Positions 22,155-33,862 of a stretch of DNA of 55,517 nucleotides are shown here, piece by piece. This DNA is from Gnomoniopsis sp. IMI 355080. Its lineage: Eukaryota > Ascomycota > Sordariomycetes > Diaporthales > Gnomoniaceae. The notes beneath the pieces are model-generated. The model saw only the letters and a list, made by a program, of their open reading frames with translations. It searched no databases and was not told the origin of the DNA. The position numbers were made by a program, and so were the translations under genes. Numbering within the stretch: the stretch's first letter is position 1; each line of letters starts with the position of its first letter. The stretch lies in NCBI GenBank assembly GCA_027946555.1, contig JAPEVC010000228.1, positions 1-55,517 of the forward strand, read 5' to 3'.

Positions 22155-24172
22155 TTAGCACACCCGCAGCCCACAAACCTCCACGCCCTTGCCTTCCACC
22201 CTTGCCCTCCGGTTGAAATACCTGGTCACGACCCCTCTCACAAATTCCGCGTCCGCATTACTCCACACATCCAACCCCATCGCCGCGAGGGCCTCACTAT
22301 CCACCCGCACCTGCGCACTGAAATCTTGGTCATCGCTTCTGTCTGTCTGGGCCAATAGTTGCTCCGAGCCCTCGACCTGGTCTTCAGACTGCGGCCGCGA
22401 GACCTCCACGTCGCTATACTCTTCCTCTTGCGATGCCACCACTTCGGCCAGCGTCCCCAGTATGCCCGAGGTGAGCCGATGGAAGTATGTGATGATGCCC
22501 AACTCTCTCCTCGCCTCGTCCTCATCCTCCTCTTCCGCGCCCACCACCGTCCCGTCCGCCGCCGTCGCCCGCCGCGCCGTGAGTGACGTAACTGAGTCGC
22601 CCATACCATTTGCGCTCGTTATACCCGTCACGTTGAAGCTGCCGCTCTGCCTGCGCTGCGGCACAGCAGGTGTCGGGTTGGCAGGGATAAGGTCCGCAAG
22701 CAGACCGTTGTCGTGCGCCGTCTCCTCGGCCTCGTCGGAACGGCGTTGCTCGCCTGCTGAAGCCCACCACATGAAGCCGCTGTAGGCGAGGGCGGCCCAC
22801 GTCGTGGGCTCAATAATCTTCTCATCAGCGTCGGCGAGTTGCTGGGTGTCGTCGTCTTCGTCGAGGAAGTGGGTTCTGAAAGAAGAAATGGACATGCGGT
22901 GAGAGGGTGGCGTCGGGCGGGAGTTGCTGCTGTTTGTGGTACCTTGTTGGTGTTGCTGCTCCTCGTCATCGGCTACGGCGCTACTCGTGGCAGCGGAGAG
23001 ACGGCGCAAGCCGGCCTTGAGCGTGCGGAAGCGGCGCAGATCGCGCTGTGTGGCTTTCATGGGCACACCCTTCGGACTCTCTACCGTTGGCCAGACTTTC
23101 TCTTCTGCGTTGGCTGCATGTGGAGGCGGCATTGTGATCAACACGTCCCATAGGTCGTCTTTGATGGCGAGGATACTGTCGGTCGTGCAGGCAATCCAGC
23201 CAGAGCTGGCGTCACCGAGTGGGCTTGGGTGCTGCTGGGGGCCAGGCCCTGGCCTTTTGGAGGCGCCGTCCGCCATGAGGAAGGGTATATCGTGTACGCC
23301 AATAGTGAAAAGGGGTCGGAGGCGCTGGGTAGGAGCTGATGGCTCGAGGAGATCAAAGACGGAAGAGGGGACGTTGGCAAGGATGGAAATATTGTACACT
23401 GCAGGCCTATCAGCATGGTCACGAATGAGGGCAATAGGCAGGGAGGAGACATACCAAAGTTGCAGATCTCGTTGACTGGCGCATGAGCCGATATTAAGAT
23501 TCGCTTGCGTAGCAAAGCTGCCCGATGTATGGGGAATATGAGAGGTCCAAATGTTTCCAGCAAGTTATTCAAACTCCAAGCCGGATGGTGAGGCGAGAGT
23601 CTGTGCTCTGGCTGCATCAAGCCCGGTGCTTCTGACGCCGACCTGTCCCTCGCATGGCCATTTTTTGGTATGAGCCTCTTTCCCAGCGCCGGGCTTGCCA
23701 TGGGCGAGTCCTTGATGGGATCGGGCTGACGACTGGGGTCGCGCGTCCCGCACTTCTCCCAGTATTCCTCCAGCAAGCGCGTCTGCTTCCCGTCGACGGC
23801 GAGCTTGGCAGCCATTGTCTTGAGCCCTTCGGCATGTCTCCATGCACGGCCAAGCCTTCCGTAGCTAAGAGGGACGAGCACGCCGACAGCGATCATGCGC
23901 GCACGGCGCGATTCCTCGTCGGTGGTGGAGGCATTGACGAAGGCGCTGAGACCGGCATAGCCTTCCTCGTGGACAAAGTAGATCAGATCATTGGAGACGG
24001 TATGCAGGCCGGAGGGCAGCGACTTGTACTCGACGACGCCTTCCAGCTCGAGGCCTGGCACAGCTCGTTTCCAAATGATGGTGTAGCCGGCCTTGACGTC
24101 GAAGTCGATCAAGAAGAGGGCCGCTATTGAGGGTAAGTCGGGGAGGAGGCCCGGTGTTCGGGGGGTGGCCAT
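22155..24172 (-). CDS. DENND11/LCHN-like protein (DENN-related, DUF2347/DUF4484)
   Basis: Two exons on the minus strand, 24172..23455 and 23398..22155, encode 653 residues. The 56-nt intron starts GTATGT and ends CTGCAG, and the join reads EICNFVYNISILANVP. The N-terminus (ALFLIDFDVKAGYTIIWKRA near 18-37) is the opening strand pair of a longin/uDENN-type fold seen in LCHN/DENND11 and yeast Anr2. This is followed by LEGVVEYKSLPSGLHTV and a block ending LIFPIHRAALLRKRILI. The C-terminal half is more acidic and Ser-rich. A Trp-rich patch (AALAYSGFMWWASAGE) and a conserved-looking end complete it. DENN-related proteins act on Rab-type GTPases in membrane traffic; no biochemical role is shown for this fungal branch as far as I can tell. 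The gene is divergent from SLC1. Confidence 0.75.
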
Positions 24173-25472
24173 GATCGTATACGTAGATGTCTGAATATTT
24201 TGGGGGATGATTGGAGCAGATGATCACGTCTGCATCATTTTGGAGGCGTTCTCGTTCTCGGTTACATCACCTCCTGCCACAAAAATTGCAAGGGCGTTTG
24301 TGGAATGCGATTCTGCGACGTCAGGGGCGTAAAGCTGTCAGGCTGTGTACTGCTGTGGAGGAGGAGAGGTTCGATTTAGAGTTTCGGGATGCGGCACCAG
24401 GTAGGTTAACGAACGGATCGATAACCTGGTACCCTCGTTGATAGGTCTCTGTCCACCTTCACACCCCACTCTATCTGTTTCTGGGGAGGGACACACATGT
24501 AGAGACACAGTAGTCTATTATTTCAACTTTCCTCATGCAGTATGGATTCACGAAGCAGCAGGAATCCTTTGGAAACAAGCAAAAGAATGATGATCATAAC
24601 CACCTAGGTATTCAGTACGGAGTACATGGTAATTGTATACTATAAAGCCGGTAAGTCCTCCTGTCTAGATCCAAAACACATAGTCACAGTCAAACTAGCT
24701 TGATACTATAGTTGATCTTTAGAAACCATGCCTGTATATGTATTTTATGCTCACCTCTTGGACTTCTATTCTGAGCATTTCAGAAGTGTACTATTTTGAC
24801 CTATATAGGTCACTAAATTCTCATCTGAAGTTCCTGAGTACCTACGTACCTACCAAAGTCAAGTCTTCAGGGCATGTCCAGAGACAAGGATCATCCATGA
24901 CTTTAGCACTCGATTGTGCGCTAACCCCAGAAAAAAGAAGAAGCCTCGGCCAACCTGTCATCTTCAGCCAAGGATAATTTCTAGTGGGGTCAACTGATCA
25001 ATCTCCAACCCACCCTCATAAAATCCATGGCCTAGTTTGTGACCCCCAGGTGACTGACTGACTGACTGACTGACACTGGCACACACACATCATCTGTTGC
25101 CTCTTACTCGAGCAACCAGAGAAGACGTCAGACGGCCTTGCAAGATCCTGCTAGGTCCAGACTCTTTGTGCTTGTAGCTTTCATCTTCCTCTTCTTCTGC
25201 TTTTGTCCATTTCTGAATGTTTGGAGAACTTGAAAGCCTGCATGTATCAATCCACATCTCAACAGTAGCTGCCGCAGCGAGAAAAGGTAGGCCTATAGTC
25301 CGAATTCCCCATTTCACATGCTAAATATGGATCTGCTTTTCATATGCTGCGAAAGTCTGGGCGGAATCCACACTCCAAGCAAACAACGGTCTGACTGACG
25401 TCGCTTGCCAGAGTCTTCAACGACCTTCCGCCCACCTACCTGCCTCTCTATTCCGCGTCCCTGGCTCCGACC
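24173..25472. other. Divergent promoter region LCHN-like / SLC1
   Basis: This 1.3-kb region lies between two divergent starts. It is A/T-rich in the middle (24520-24900). It holds a (TGAC)6 microsatellite at 25051-25074 followed by a short CA tract. No gene is recognised. Confidence 0.5.
25051..25074 (+). repeat. Microsatellite (TGAC)6
   Basis: There are six perfect TGAC units about 400 nt upstream of the SLC1 start, followed by a short ACACACAC tract. It should be length-polymorphic between strains. Confidence 0.95.
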
Positions 25473-26429
25473 ATGTCCCTCCTCACCTACCTCGAATACT
25501 TCATAGGAGGCTATACCGCCCTCACCGTCGGTCTCTACCTCCTCTCCCCGATGTCGACCAAAGCAGGCTTCGGCGCTCGCTGCCTGGCCTCCTACATCTC
25601 TATGCTCATCGCCGCCGCCTACGGTGTCTTCGCCTCCATCGTCCTGAGCCTCGCGGGTCACCGCGGCATTTCGCAATGGACCGCCGGTCGCGCATTCAAG
25701 TGGCTCATGGCCGCGACCACCGGCGTGTCCTTTGAGATTATCGATCCCAACGGCTACCTTGAGAAGACGCGCCCTGCCGTCTTTGTCGGAAACCACCAGA
25801 CCGAGCTGGACGTGCTCATGCTGGGCACCATCTTCCCCAAGTACTGCAGTGTCACGGCCAAGAGCAGTCTGAAGAAGGTGCCCTTCCTGGGCTGGTTCAT
25901 GACCCTGAGCGGGTCGGTCTTCATTGACCGCAAGAATACCAAGGATGCGCGTGAGGCCATGAAGGGCGCAGCCAACCAGATGCAGACCATGAAGCAGAGT
26001 GTGTACATGTTCCCCGAGGGCACGAGGAGCTACGCCAAGGACCCAATGCTTCTGCCGTTCAAGAAGGGCGCCTTCCACCTGGCGGTGCAGGCGCAGGTGC
26101 CGATTGTTCCTGTTGTGGCGGCCAACTATAGCCATGTGCTTTTCATCAAGGACTTCGTCTTCAACGCGGGCAAGATACCAGTAAAAGGTAGGTTCTGAGC
26201 AAGCTTATGTATTCCAAGGGAAAACAACTTTACGAGGCTAATCTCCCTTCCAGTGCTCGAGCCCATCTCCACAAAGGGTTTGACTGCCGCCGATGTCGAT
26301 CAGCTTTGCACCAAGACCCGCGAGGTCATGCTGGAGGAGATCATCAACCTTACCTACAAAGCCCGCGGCCAGGAGGCCCCCATCCCGGCATCGACTATCA
26401 AGGCCAGCGGCGTCAAGTTGAAGCAATGA
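25473..26429 (+). CDS. SLC1: 1-acyl-sn-glycerol-3-phosphate acyltransferase
   Basis: Two exons, 25473..26187 and 26254..26429, encode 296 residues; the 66-nt intron starts GTAGGT and ends TTCCAG. The enzyme adds an acyl chain to lysophosphatidic acid to make phosphatidic acid at the ER or lipid droplets, early in glycerolipid synthesis. The N-terminus has hydrophobic segments at about 8-25 and 38-62. All acyltransferase motifs are present: NHQTELD (His108, Asp113 of HX4D), the block ending GSVFIDRKN (near 147-155), FPEGTRS (180-186) and VPIVPV. Length matches Slc1/PlsC enzymes of fungi. The ATG at 25473 has a good context (GACCATGTC). Confidence 0.95.
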
Positions 26430-27403
26430 AGTGGCCCCACACCCAGGATATCGGCGACGGCGCTCAGGCAATATGTCTCGAACCCCGTGCACTCAAAACA
26501 AACAGCCAGAACCAAAGATCTTGTTGCCGACTCGGACACCGCGGCCAAGACTCAATCCCAGCGACGAGAGAAGGGTAGAAGTGGGAAGTTCAAGGCCAAA
26601 GCACACGGTTCATAGGCCACAAACGAGACAATGAAGACTCAAGACAGACAAAGAAGGCATCATTGGATGGCGAGATCTGACACGCGCTTCCCGGAGCGAC
26701 GCATGGGAAGAAGAGAGGAAGGAGAAGAGAAGAGAACAGGAGAGAAGCTCCTGGGCTGTTTTGATACCCCTTGATAGACAGACGCATTCTGTACGGCGCC
26801 CCACGGCAAGAGGCACGGCTCGGTGATATTAAGGGTTACTGATGACTAGACTCGGCGCCATAATTCAAAAAAATCAAGAAAGGTTCTTCAACATCCCTCG
26901 GTTCTGCTTCAGTCTCTTGTTCTCTGTGCATAGTCATTTGGGCCCTCCCTTTTTCTCAAAGTATGACTTTGAAAACCGCACAAGACCGAATCCTTCAAGC
27001 TCATCCGGCCGGATGTTGCTGTAAGGTGTTCACTTGACAACGGATTTGCAGTGGCTAATGGTAACAGGTGAGCTGAAGACTTACCGGCGCGCGATCCATG
27101 TTCGAAATCAACTTGAACGAGGATGAGCAAGAGAAGAAAGAAAAAAAAAAAAAAAAGGAGGGAGAGGGAATGAAGGATGGTTTGGCTAAATCATATCTTC
27201 ACATTGATGCATTTTAACGAACTACAGCGTTACCTGTCCACCATAATCATCATTGTGGACCCAAATCCAATGCTTCCTAGCCCTTCCGCAAAACTCGGCT
27301 CTATATCCGGACGTCGAACTCTCGACGCCTTTGGCCATATCAGGTAGGCAGCAAATCGCTGCACCATAACACACAAAAATCATCCATCATAGCCCATCAG
27401 AGT
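26430..27403. other. Convergent intergenic region SLC1 / zinc-finger gene
   Basis: No gene is recognised. It carries a 16-base A run (27141-27156) in a purine-rich stretch; the rest is unremarkable 3' sequence of two convergent genes. Confidence 0.5.
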
Positions 27404-27538
27404 TCACATCAACAGTCGAACTCCATGGATGAGATTCTCGACGCCAGCCTGGACCTTGTCGTACTTCATGGCACCGCACTGCTCACTCTCCAAGTGGTTG
27501 ACCAGGCTGCCCAGGATCTTGAAGTCTTTGGCGCATTT

Positions 27539-28471
27539 CTAGTTCGGACAGTGGTACAACGCCTGTTGGTCTATAAAGAACGAAATCGTTAGTAAGGATA
27601 CTGTCCATGAGAAAACAATTTCTGTCTCTGTTCTTGGGACTTAAGAGGGGGATGCATGTCTGATAGAAACCAAGATTCTCCCGAGAATAACAACAACTTA
27701 CGGACTGGCGACGCCAGATGCTGGTTCAGGGCTTGCAGGGTGCTGAAGCTCTTATGGCAGAAATAAAAGCACTCGTACCCCGAACCATTCCAGGCCCAGT
27801 CCGTGGCCTCGTACTTGTTCTCGCTCTGCCAGACCATGGGCTTCTTGGAGACGGCGCCCTTAGGGTCATGGGCACGCACAAACCCAAACGGCGTCTCCTG
27901 GTTCATGTTTCTTGGGGTTTGGGGATACGAGCCACTCTTGACGTATTGGGTGACGCCCGCAGCGGCGGTGTAAGCTTTCTGGGACAGCGGGTCGAGGACA
28001 TTGCTGTCCCTGTGAATGCTGGACTGCTCGAGGTGCTGTATTTTCCTTGCTGCGTTAGCAAGATCGATTTGTTTACTATCGGAAACCCCCCTCCCCCCTC
28101 CCAAAAAAAGGACTGTAACAAACCTGGCGGACAGCCTGAGGGCTATTAAAAGATCTGTCACAGTCGGCACATAAGTAATGGACGTCGGCCTCGTGCTGCT
28201 GGCGACTCTCCTCATCGCTGAAGATGCGATCGCAGCGGTCGCACTCATAGATTTCAGGCTCAGCATCGTGGCCGGTCGCCTCGCAATGCTGATCGAGAGC
28301 GCGCCAACCGCTGGAAAACTCCCTCCCACAAGTGCCGCATTCGTATTCGGACGATGGCGAAGAAATGTCGGGTATATCTGTTGTCGTGAGCGTCAAATGA
28401 GTTGTGTTGTTGTCAGAAGTATTTATTGAAATGAAAACTCCTTGAGAGCCAAGTTGATCGAGTTTGAACAT
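27539..28471 (-). CDS. Multi-C2H2 zinc-finger protein, last finger cut by in-frame TAG
   Basis: Three exons on the minus strand: 28471..28124, 28035..27702 and 27570 down to the TAG at 27541..27539 (237 residues). Introns of 88 and 131 nt start GTTTGT and GTAAGT. Both have CTAAC branch sites, and both splice inside fingers so that zinc ligands are completed across the joins. Four fingers are whole: ECGTCGREF, YECDRCDRIF, YLCADCDRSF and YECFYFCHKSF, each with two His after the usual spacing. A fifth begins YHCPN and then meets TAG; the same frame continues KCAKDFKILGSLVNHLES to a TGA at 27406..27404. The family has an intact fifth finger here, so this is a pseudogene-like truncation, a recoded stop, an edited codon or a sequencing error. 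Function is unknown; the fingers suggest nucleic-acid binding. No other ATG fits better than 28471. Confidence 0.75.
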
Positions 28472-30094
28472 CGTGGTTTGATGAAAGGGTAGCAAGGGGG
28501 AAAGGCCAGTCTAAAATGAACGTGAACGCATGAACAAGGCGGCGGCTGGGGGTTGAGAAGCTCGAAAGAAAGTCGATGAAGGCTGGGCAGATGAGGTGAT
28601 TCTAAAATACTGTCTGGTTTGGAGATACCTAAGATCTTGAGCTTGTATTCGAATTTTGACTCTGCATGCACAATATGCATTGGTTGCCTACCACCAGTAT
28701 AAAGTCTTCTTCAAGTCTTTATATCTTCAGGAAAGAACACAAACCCAGCCTTGCTTTGCAACACTCCATTGTATATTGTCATCATATCCACTTCTTCGTG
28801 AAGCAGGCCTGAAAGGGTGGAGCAAAGCCACTACCTCCCTTTGAAATTTGAGATCAAAGAAATGTCAAATACTACTTTTGTTCCATGTGTTTCCACAAGA
28901 TGTGATGTGTTTCAATGTCTCATTCACCACTTGAAAACGGCTGAGTCCACATTTGTAATTATTGAGTCGTCAAAACTAGATTAGGTAGGTAACTCACATC
29001 CAGCCATTTCCTCGAGAGTCGACATCAAGAAGACAGCTAGCTTTTATGATCAGCTATGCAGAATGCATTTGACCTGAGACATCTTAGCCATGTTCCATTT
29101 TTTTCTTGCGAGCAGGCCATTTCTGCATGTATAAAATTGGGTTTCTGACCCACAATTACTACAGATGGATGGATTGCTAGCATTCACAGCACGCATTCAG
29201 GCATCACCGCCGTAGTGGGTATGAAGCTGCCAAGCGGAATGGTTCGAGATAGAGGGAATCATAGATTTACAGGATCGCAAACGAAGCTTCAAGAAGGACT
29301 CGACAGCCTCAAAGATTGGCCTCTACCTCAGATAGCCTCGTGATACATCACAGTGTCCGCAATCATGCTGCAATACATGGCCGTCACACGCTTGGAATTG
29401 CTTAACGGGTTCGAGTGACACCCCCCTATCAGCCGTCATCACGATGTAATCAATAGTACAGAGGTTTGCGGACATATGTCTAGCGTCTATGCTTCCTTTG
29501 ATCATCTTCGACCACATGAAAAATTCGATGAAACCTGACTTCCAGAATTGCTTCTCAATAAAGACTCTTACTGTCGTGACCGCCAGCAGCACTAACACTG
29601 GCTTTTCCACGCCTCTTTTCAACACTCGTACGCACACATCTGTGCCACACAGTGGCTTACAAGCTCGTTTGCTTCCATAAAACCATGCCACAGTCGACGC
29701 GTGCAATTATACCCCTTGCCTTTCCCCGTTTGTTTTTCTTCTTCTATCCCGTTTTCGTCCTACTCGACCTCAGTAGGTGAGAGGAGATGAAGATGAACTT
29801 GTATCAGGGCGACACCAGAAAGCAAAGACATTTCCTCTTGTCAGACGGCTTTTGACCGTCGAGAAGACAGCCTTGACCCGGTGCAGGAGACATCATGCTT
29901 GAGTAGTCGCTCGAAAAAAAGTCACAGACTTGTCAACCACCTGACCAGGATAGATGACCGGGGAAATTCCACTGCCCGTGGTCGGTTCCCTCCCCAAGCT
30001 ACCTTGGTACGAAACATATCCTGACTGAGCCCAAACATCACCATAGCTAGGTGTTGATACCGAGAGCAGGATCTCAAGTCTCGGCAGAAGGCGG
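28472..30094. other. 1.6-kb intergenic region upstream of zinc-finger gene
   Basis: Both flanking genes are on the minus strand, so this holds the zinc-finger promoter and the 3' side of the GNAT gene. I see only short, unrecognised open frames, the longest (29706..29323, minus) without an ATG at its start. Confidence 0.45.
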
Positions 30095-32266
30095 TTACCT
30101 GAAGTCTCGGTTGTTTTCCTTCATGTTGTCCAGGTCCTGACAATCGTGCTGCCAAACTAGGCAGTCGACCAACTTGCCATCTTCACCGTATCCAACTTTG
30201 CGAGCCTTATCTTGGGTCGAGACACAAATGAAGTTTTCTGTGTCCAAGAAAGTTGACATCCACAGTGTATCAGGGTCATCTTTAGCTCGAGAGGCGAACT
30301 CGATGAAGATACGAGAGTAATTTCGCGAATTGTAGGCTGCTTCATCATAGGTAGCTGTCCGCTCATGATCTTGCCACTTATATTCGCCCGCGTAATACCC
30401 AGCGTGACGTGAGCAGAAGATCGTGATTCGTTGCAGGAGTGCACGGCCGATGCCCTTTCGGCGGCACTCGTGAGCCACGTAGATGTGCACTTGGCCTACA
30501 AATCGACCAACATTGTAGTGTATATCTCCTGCCAGACCAGGCGCGAGTATGGAAACATAGGCGAAGCCAATGATCTTGTCTTTCTCAGGTTGCTGTGACC
30601 GCTGTTGAGATCCATTGTGTCTGTCACGAGGCGCCATAGTAGAATCCCTCCTAGACTTCGCCTCTCCAACAGTCCCCGCAATGGCGACGATGATGGGTGT
30701 CTTGGCATCTCTGCACTGATTGAAGACTCGCTCCATATCCTTCAAACATAGCTGGCGGGTGTCAAGAGCCTGCATGCCGTGGGACACCTCCCAATTGTAG
30801 ATGTTCAAAAGTTGAGGTATGTCGTTTTCTTCTGCGGGGCGAAGGAAACAAGCGATCTTCAGGTACGTTGGTTGTCGTTTGGACACGAATGCGCGCGGCA
30901 GATGTGTGATTGCTCCATAGATTGGGTGCTGAACTGTACGCTCTGGACGGTGAATTGGCGGCTCTGCTTCCACCACGGGCGAGCGGTTGACATAGGATCG
31001 AGCCGATGGAGGGATGGGCTGACCACTTCTGTGCTCGGCAGCCTGCTCGTTGACAGCAAGGAACGGATCCTGTGCTGGTTCCCACTTCACCTCACCTTCG
31101 CGCTCGTCAACGCGGCGCTTAAGCTTATTGTAGTCAGCTTTCATTTTCAAAGCCGAAGTGCCCAGCAGCCGACGCGACGCAGAGGCCTTGTTCTGAGCCA
31201 CCTCAGCATCCTTAGGATCGATATGCGTGTCTGGGTAGTCAACGGGGGGCATGAGCCAGCCATTACTGGGCTGGACATCACACTCCGCGTGTGGCATATC
31301 TTTCACATTGAGGAATACTGCCACGGGCCACTTCTCGTTCTCTACTTCCTTGACCCATAGCTGGCAGTAGGTAGGCCGCCACTCTGAGGACCTCGTAGTG
31401 TCCGGATACTCGTCCCATTTGTGCTTGTTGTAGAAGCCTTCACCATGGGCTTTGCGAACGAGATCCAAGTCGCCCCCAACCGTATTCCGAATGTCTTTGG
31501 GGCGCGGAGCACCTTCTTCGCGTAGAGAGTCGTCACTGTCGTTGTATTCAAGTGAGTAGGCCGCGGAGTCCGGCAAATCTTGAGACTGCAGGTCCCAGCT
31601 GCGCTTGGGTTTCCACTTCCTCCTATCTGTCTGCTCGGGCTCAGGAATGTTTACCTGCTGGTACTGGTACCCATCATTGCCACCGAATGGAGCCCAATCG
31701 TCGCATGTGTTTACAGACAGCCGGACGCCACCAGTGGAGACAAGGGCGCGCTGGTCATCTTGAGGCTGAAATTGCTCATTGTGGGGTAGTCGCTGCGCTG
31801 ATTGAGGCCCACCAGCCCATCTGGAGACTAGGAGGCCGACACCAGGGGTACCTTGATTGCGAGTGTCGATCGGTGTCCGTTCTTGATAGTGTGGGAAGGA
31901 TGGACTAGGAGGTGCCTGGCGAGGTTCTGTGCGCCTCAAAGCGATTGTCTGGCTATCATAGGCCAAGCGGATCTGAGGAGAGTCTGTAGTAGAACGCGGC
32001 TGGAATTGCTGCTGCCGGGCGCGGTTGAGGGGCGTAGACATATCAGAAGGCGTGGCAGTGCCTTCACTGTGATTGTGGCGGAGGAGGTGTGGTGGCAGGC
32101 CACCTTTAACGCTGGGCTGCGAGCCCTGCTTCTTGTCGACGCTTCGCTCAAGCTGCTTTCGAAACAGCTCGGTTCCTTTCTCAATATCCATTTGATGGAA
32201 GGTGGAGGGCCGCTTGCTGTAGCGTTCGCTACCTTCGATAACTGGAATGGATCCGTCAGGTGCCAT
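30095..32266 (-). CDS. GNAT-family acetyltransferase with long disordered N-terminus
   Basis: A single exon on the minus strand encodes 723 residues from ATG 32266. Residues 1-450 are mostly disordered and rich in Gln, Ser, Pro and Arg, with a more ordered patch near 270-340 (WRPTYCQLWVKEVENEKWPV). From about 463 a GNAT fold begins (FLRPAEENDIPQLLNIYNWE). The acetyl-CoA-binding signature is VGQVHIYVAHECRRKGIGRA (the R-x-x-G-x-G/A loop as RRKGIGRA). An Arg/Ser/Gln-rich insert splits the domain. The substrate is unknown. Fungal proteins with this layout exist, but I know of no assigned role. The TAA stop overlaps a GTAACC donor-like sequence (CAG|GTAACC), so a short further exon cannot be excluded. 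The open frame continues 13 codons upstream to a TTG, not an ATG. Confidence 0.85.
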   Translation of the reverse strand: MAPDGSIPVIEGSERYSKRPSTFHQMDIEKGTELFRKQLERSVDKKQGSQPSVKGGLPPHLLRHNHSEGTATPSDMSTPLNRARQQQFQPRSTTDSPQIRLAYDSQTIALRRTEPRQAPPSPSFPHYQERTPIDTRNQGTPGVGLLVSRWAGGPQSAQRLPHNEQFQPQDDQRALVSTGGVRLSVNTCDDWAPFGGNDGYQYQQVNIPEPEQTDRRKWKPKRSWDLQSQDLPDSAAYSLEYNDSDDSLREEGAPRPKDIRNTVGGDLDLVRKAHGEGFYNKHKWDEYPDTTRSSEWRPTYCQLWVKEVENEKWPVAVFLNVKDMPHAECDVQPSNGWLMPPVDYPDTHIDPKDAEVAQNKASASRRLLGTSALKMKADYNKLKRRVDEREGEVKWEPAQDPFLAVNEQAAEHRSGQPIPPSARSYVNRSPVVEAEPPIHRPERTVQHPIYGAITHLPRAFVSKRQPTYLKIACFLRPAEENDIPQLLNIYNWEVSHGMQALDTRQLCLKDMERVFNQCRDAKTPIIVAIAGTVGEAKSRRDSTMAPRDRHNGSQQRSQQPEKDKIIGFAYVSILAPGLAGDIHYNVGRFVGQVHIYVAHECRRKGIGRALLQRITIFCSRHAGYYAGEYKWQDHERTATYDEAAYNSRNYSRIFIEFASRAKDDPDTLWMSTFLDTENFICVSTQDKARKVGYGEDGKLVDCLVWQHDCQDLDNMKENNRDFR

Positions 32267-33862
32267 GTTGAATCGCGCACTGCGGGTGCATGTACCTCTG
32301 GACAAGGAGGCATGTCAGTTGCAGCTCAATGTGGAATGATGCAGTTTGGAAAACCAGGAAGGAGCGGAGCAGGTGAGGAGCTGACCCCGTTATGACCAGA
32401 TATTCACGAGAAATGGAAGGTTGAAGAAACGCTACGTATGTTTCTGGACCGTCTCACGGGGACGCGACAAGACCAGGTGTTGCTGGGAGTAGAGGCGGAA
32501 GCTGTGATGGCAGATTGGTGGACTATGGAATGTGCGCCCAGGTTAGAGGGGACGAGATGGATGAGGAGCCCCCCGTGATGCTTACCTGAGCCCAGCTTGT
32601 CACTTCAACGCGTGTAGGGGAACACGTGTTGGGCGGCCGTCTTTGCAACAACTTTGGAACATGCAGCGCTTTCGACTTGGAAGAATCGTGGTGAGGGTTT
32701 GGTATGAAATAGAACAGGTGCTGTAGGATAATTTCAGTGATTGCGGCAGGAGGACGAGGGAAAAAAAAAAGAAGTTTTGAAGAAGCGATGACGATGGGCG
32801 TTGGATGGTTATGAGATGGGTAATTAGTAAGGAGGTAAGTAGGCTTGTCTCTCACCTCAAGACTCACTAGAAGCTCCTCCAACGCTGAAAATTCGAGAAT
32901 TTGGAAGAAGATTGATGCGAGGCAAATCAACTGTGAGACACACTCGGAGTAAGGGTGTGCTTGCCGGAGAAGTCAAGATGGAAAGTAGCATCCATAGATG
33001 GTGGGCAGGATGGGATTTGGTTCGGAGTAGGGTGTTGAATCAAATTTGTTGACCCCACTATCAACTTGGCGTGGACATAGTAAAACACCCTCCTCCTTGA
33101 TAGCTGTGTCTCGATTAGATTCAAGTTAGGTACTCAAGTGTCTGGAAAAGGTAATTTCTGCACACAATGGACAATGCTTAGGTATGTACCAACCAAGGCA
33201 AGCAGTACCAGGCAGGGCCTTCCCCCACGAGGATACCTGTGCTGGCGCATTCCATGTCCTGCAAGAAATACATATACAAGGCACCAGGCCAGTACTTATT
33301 CTTTGAGCCTAGATATTCTCAGTTTCAGCTGTCAAAAGGAAATGCACGTTGGAGTTCTGTACGGACAGAGCCTCCTCAGGTTGGCAGACTGCCCTTGAAA
33401 GTCCCTTCAAGCTAGGTATGCACAATAACTGAAATAAGACGAGGACCTGCAAGGCCTATTATGCCCAGGTAGTTCAGCTTCCAGAAGCTAATGGCTTGAT
33501 CCATTTGTCGCTACTTCTTGTTCACAATCCTGCGTTCATACACCTGGGCTCTCAACAAGATGCGAGCCAATGGGTAGGGAGGCTAACAGCACCACACCAC
33601 ACCCTTGATACTCTGCTCAAGATATGTGACGATCCTGCAATTAGACCACAACTTGAAGTGACTAGGAAGAGATATGGAACAGAAACTCGGTGATGACAAA
33701 GCCTCGCAACCTGTTCATATCAAGAAGGATGTTGGGAGGGGGGGGGACCACTGGACCCCAACCCTTAAGAAATAATTACAGAAATGAAGCCTTAGGTACG
33801 CTCAAAGGACGGTCTGCATCTCCCGCACTTGCCTAACAACCAAACACGAAGCACTCACCAAA
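32267..33862. other. Divergent promoter region GNAT / ARL2
   Basis: This 1.6-kb region between two divergent starts has no recognised gene. A 10-base A run lies near 32762. Several TAGGTA-type motifs occur from about 33120 to 33480. Confidence 0.5.

Noticed and set aside
27539..27701. AACTAG at 27544-27539 as the true acceptor, removing the amber codon by splicing
   Set aside because: Splicing there shifts the frame and loses HQQALYHCPN, which supplies the second His of finger 4 and the first Cys of finger 5. The TTTATAG acceptor with a CTAAC branch site is better.
29400..29420. GGTTCGAG resembling a tRNA B box
   Set aside because: No acceptor stem, anticodon arm or A box can be formed around it; the same holds for GGTTCGA at about 24369 and 29241.
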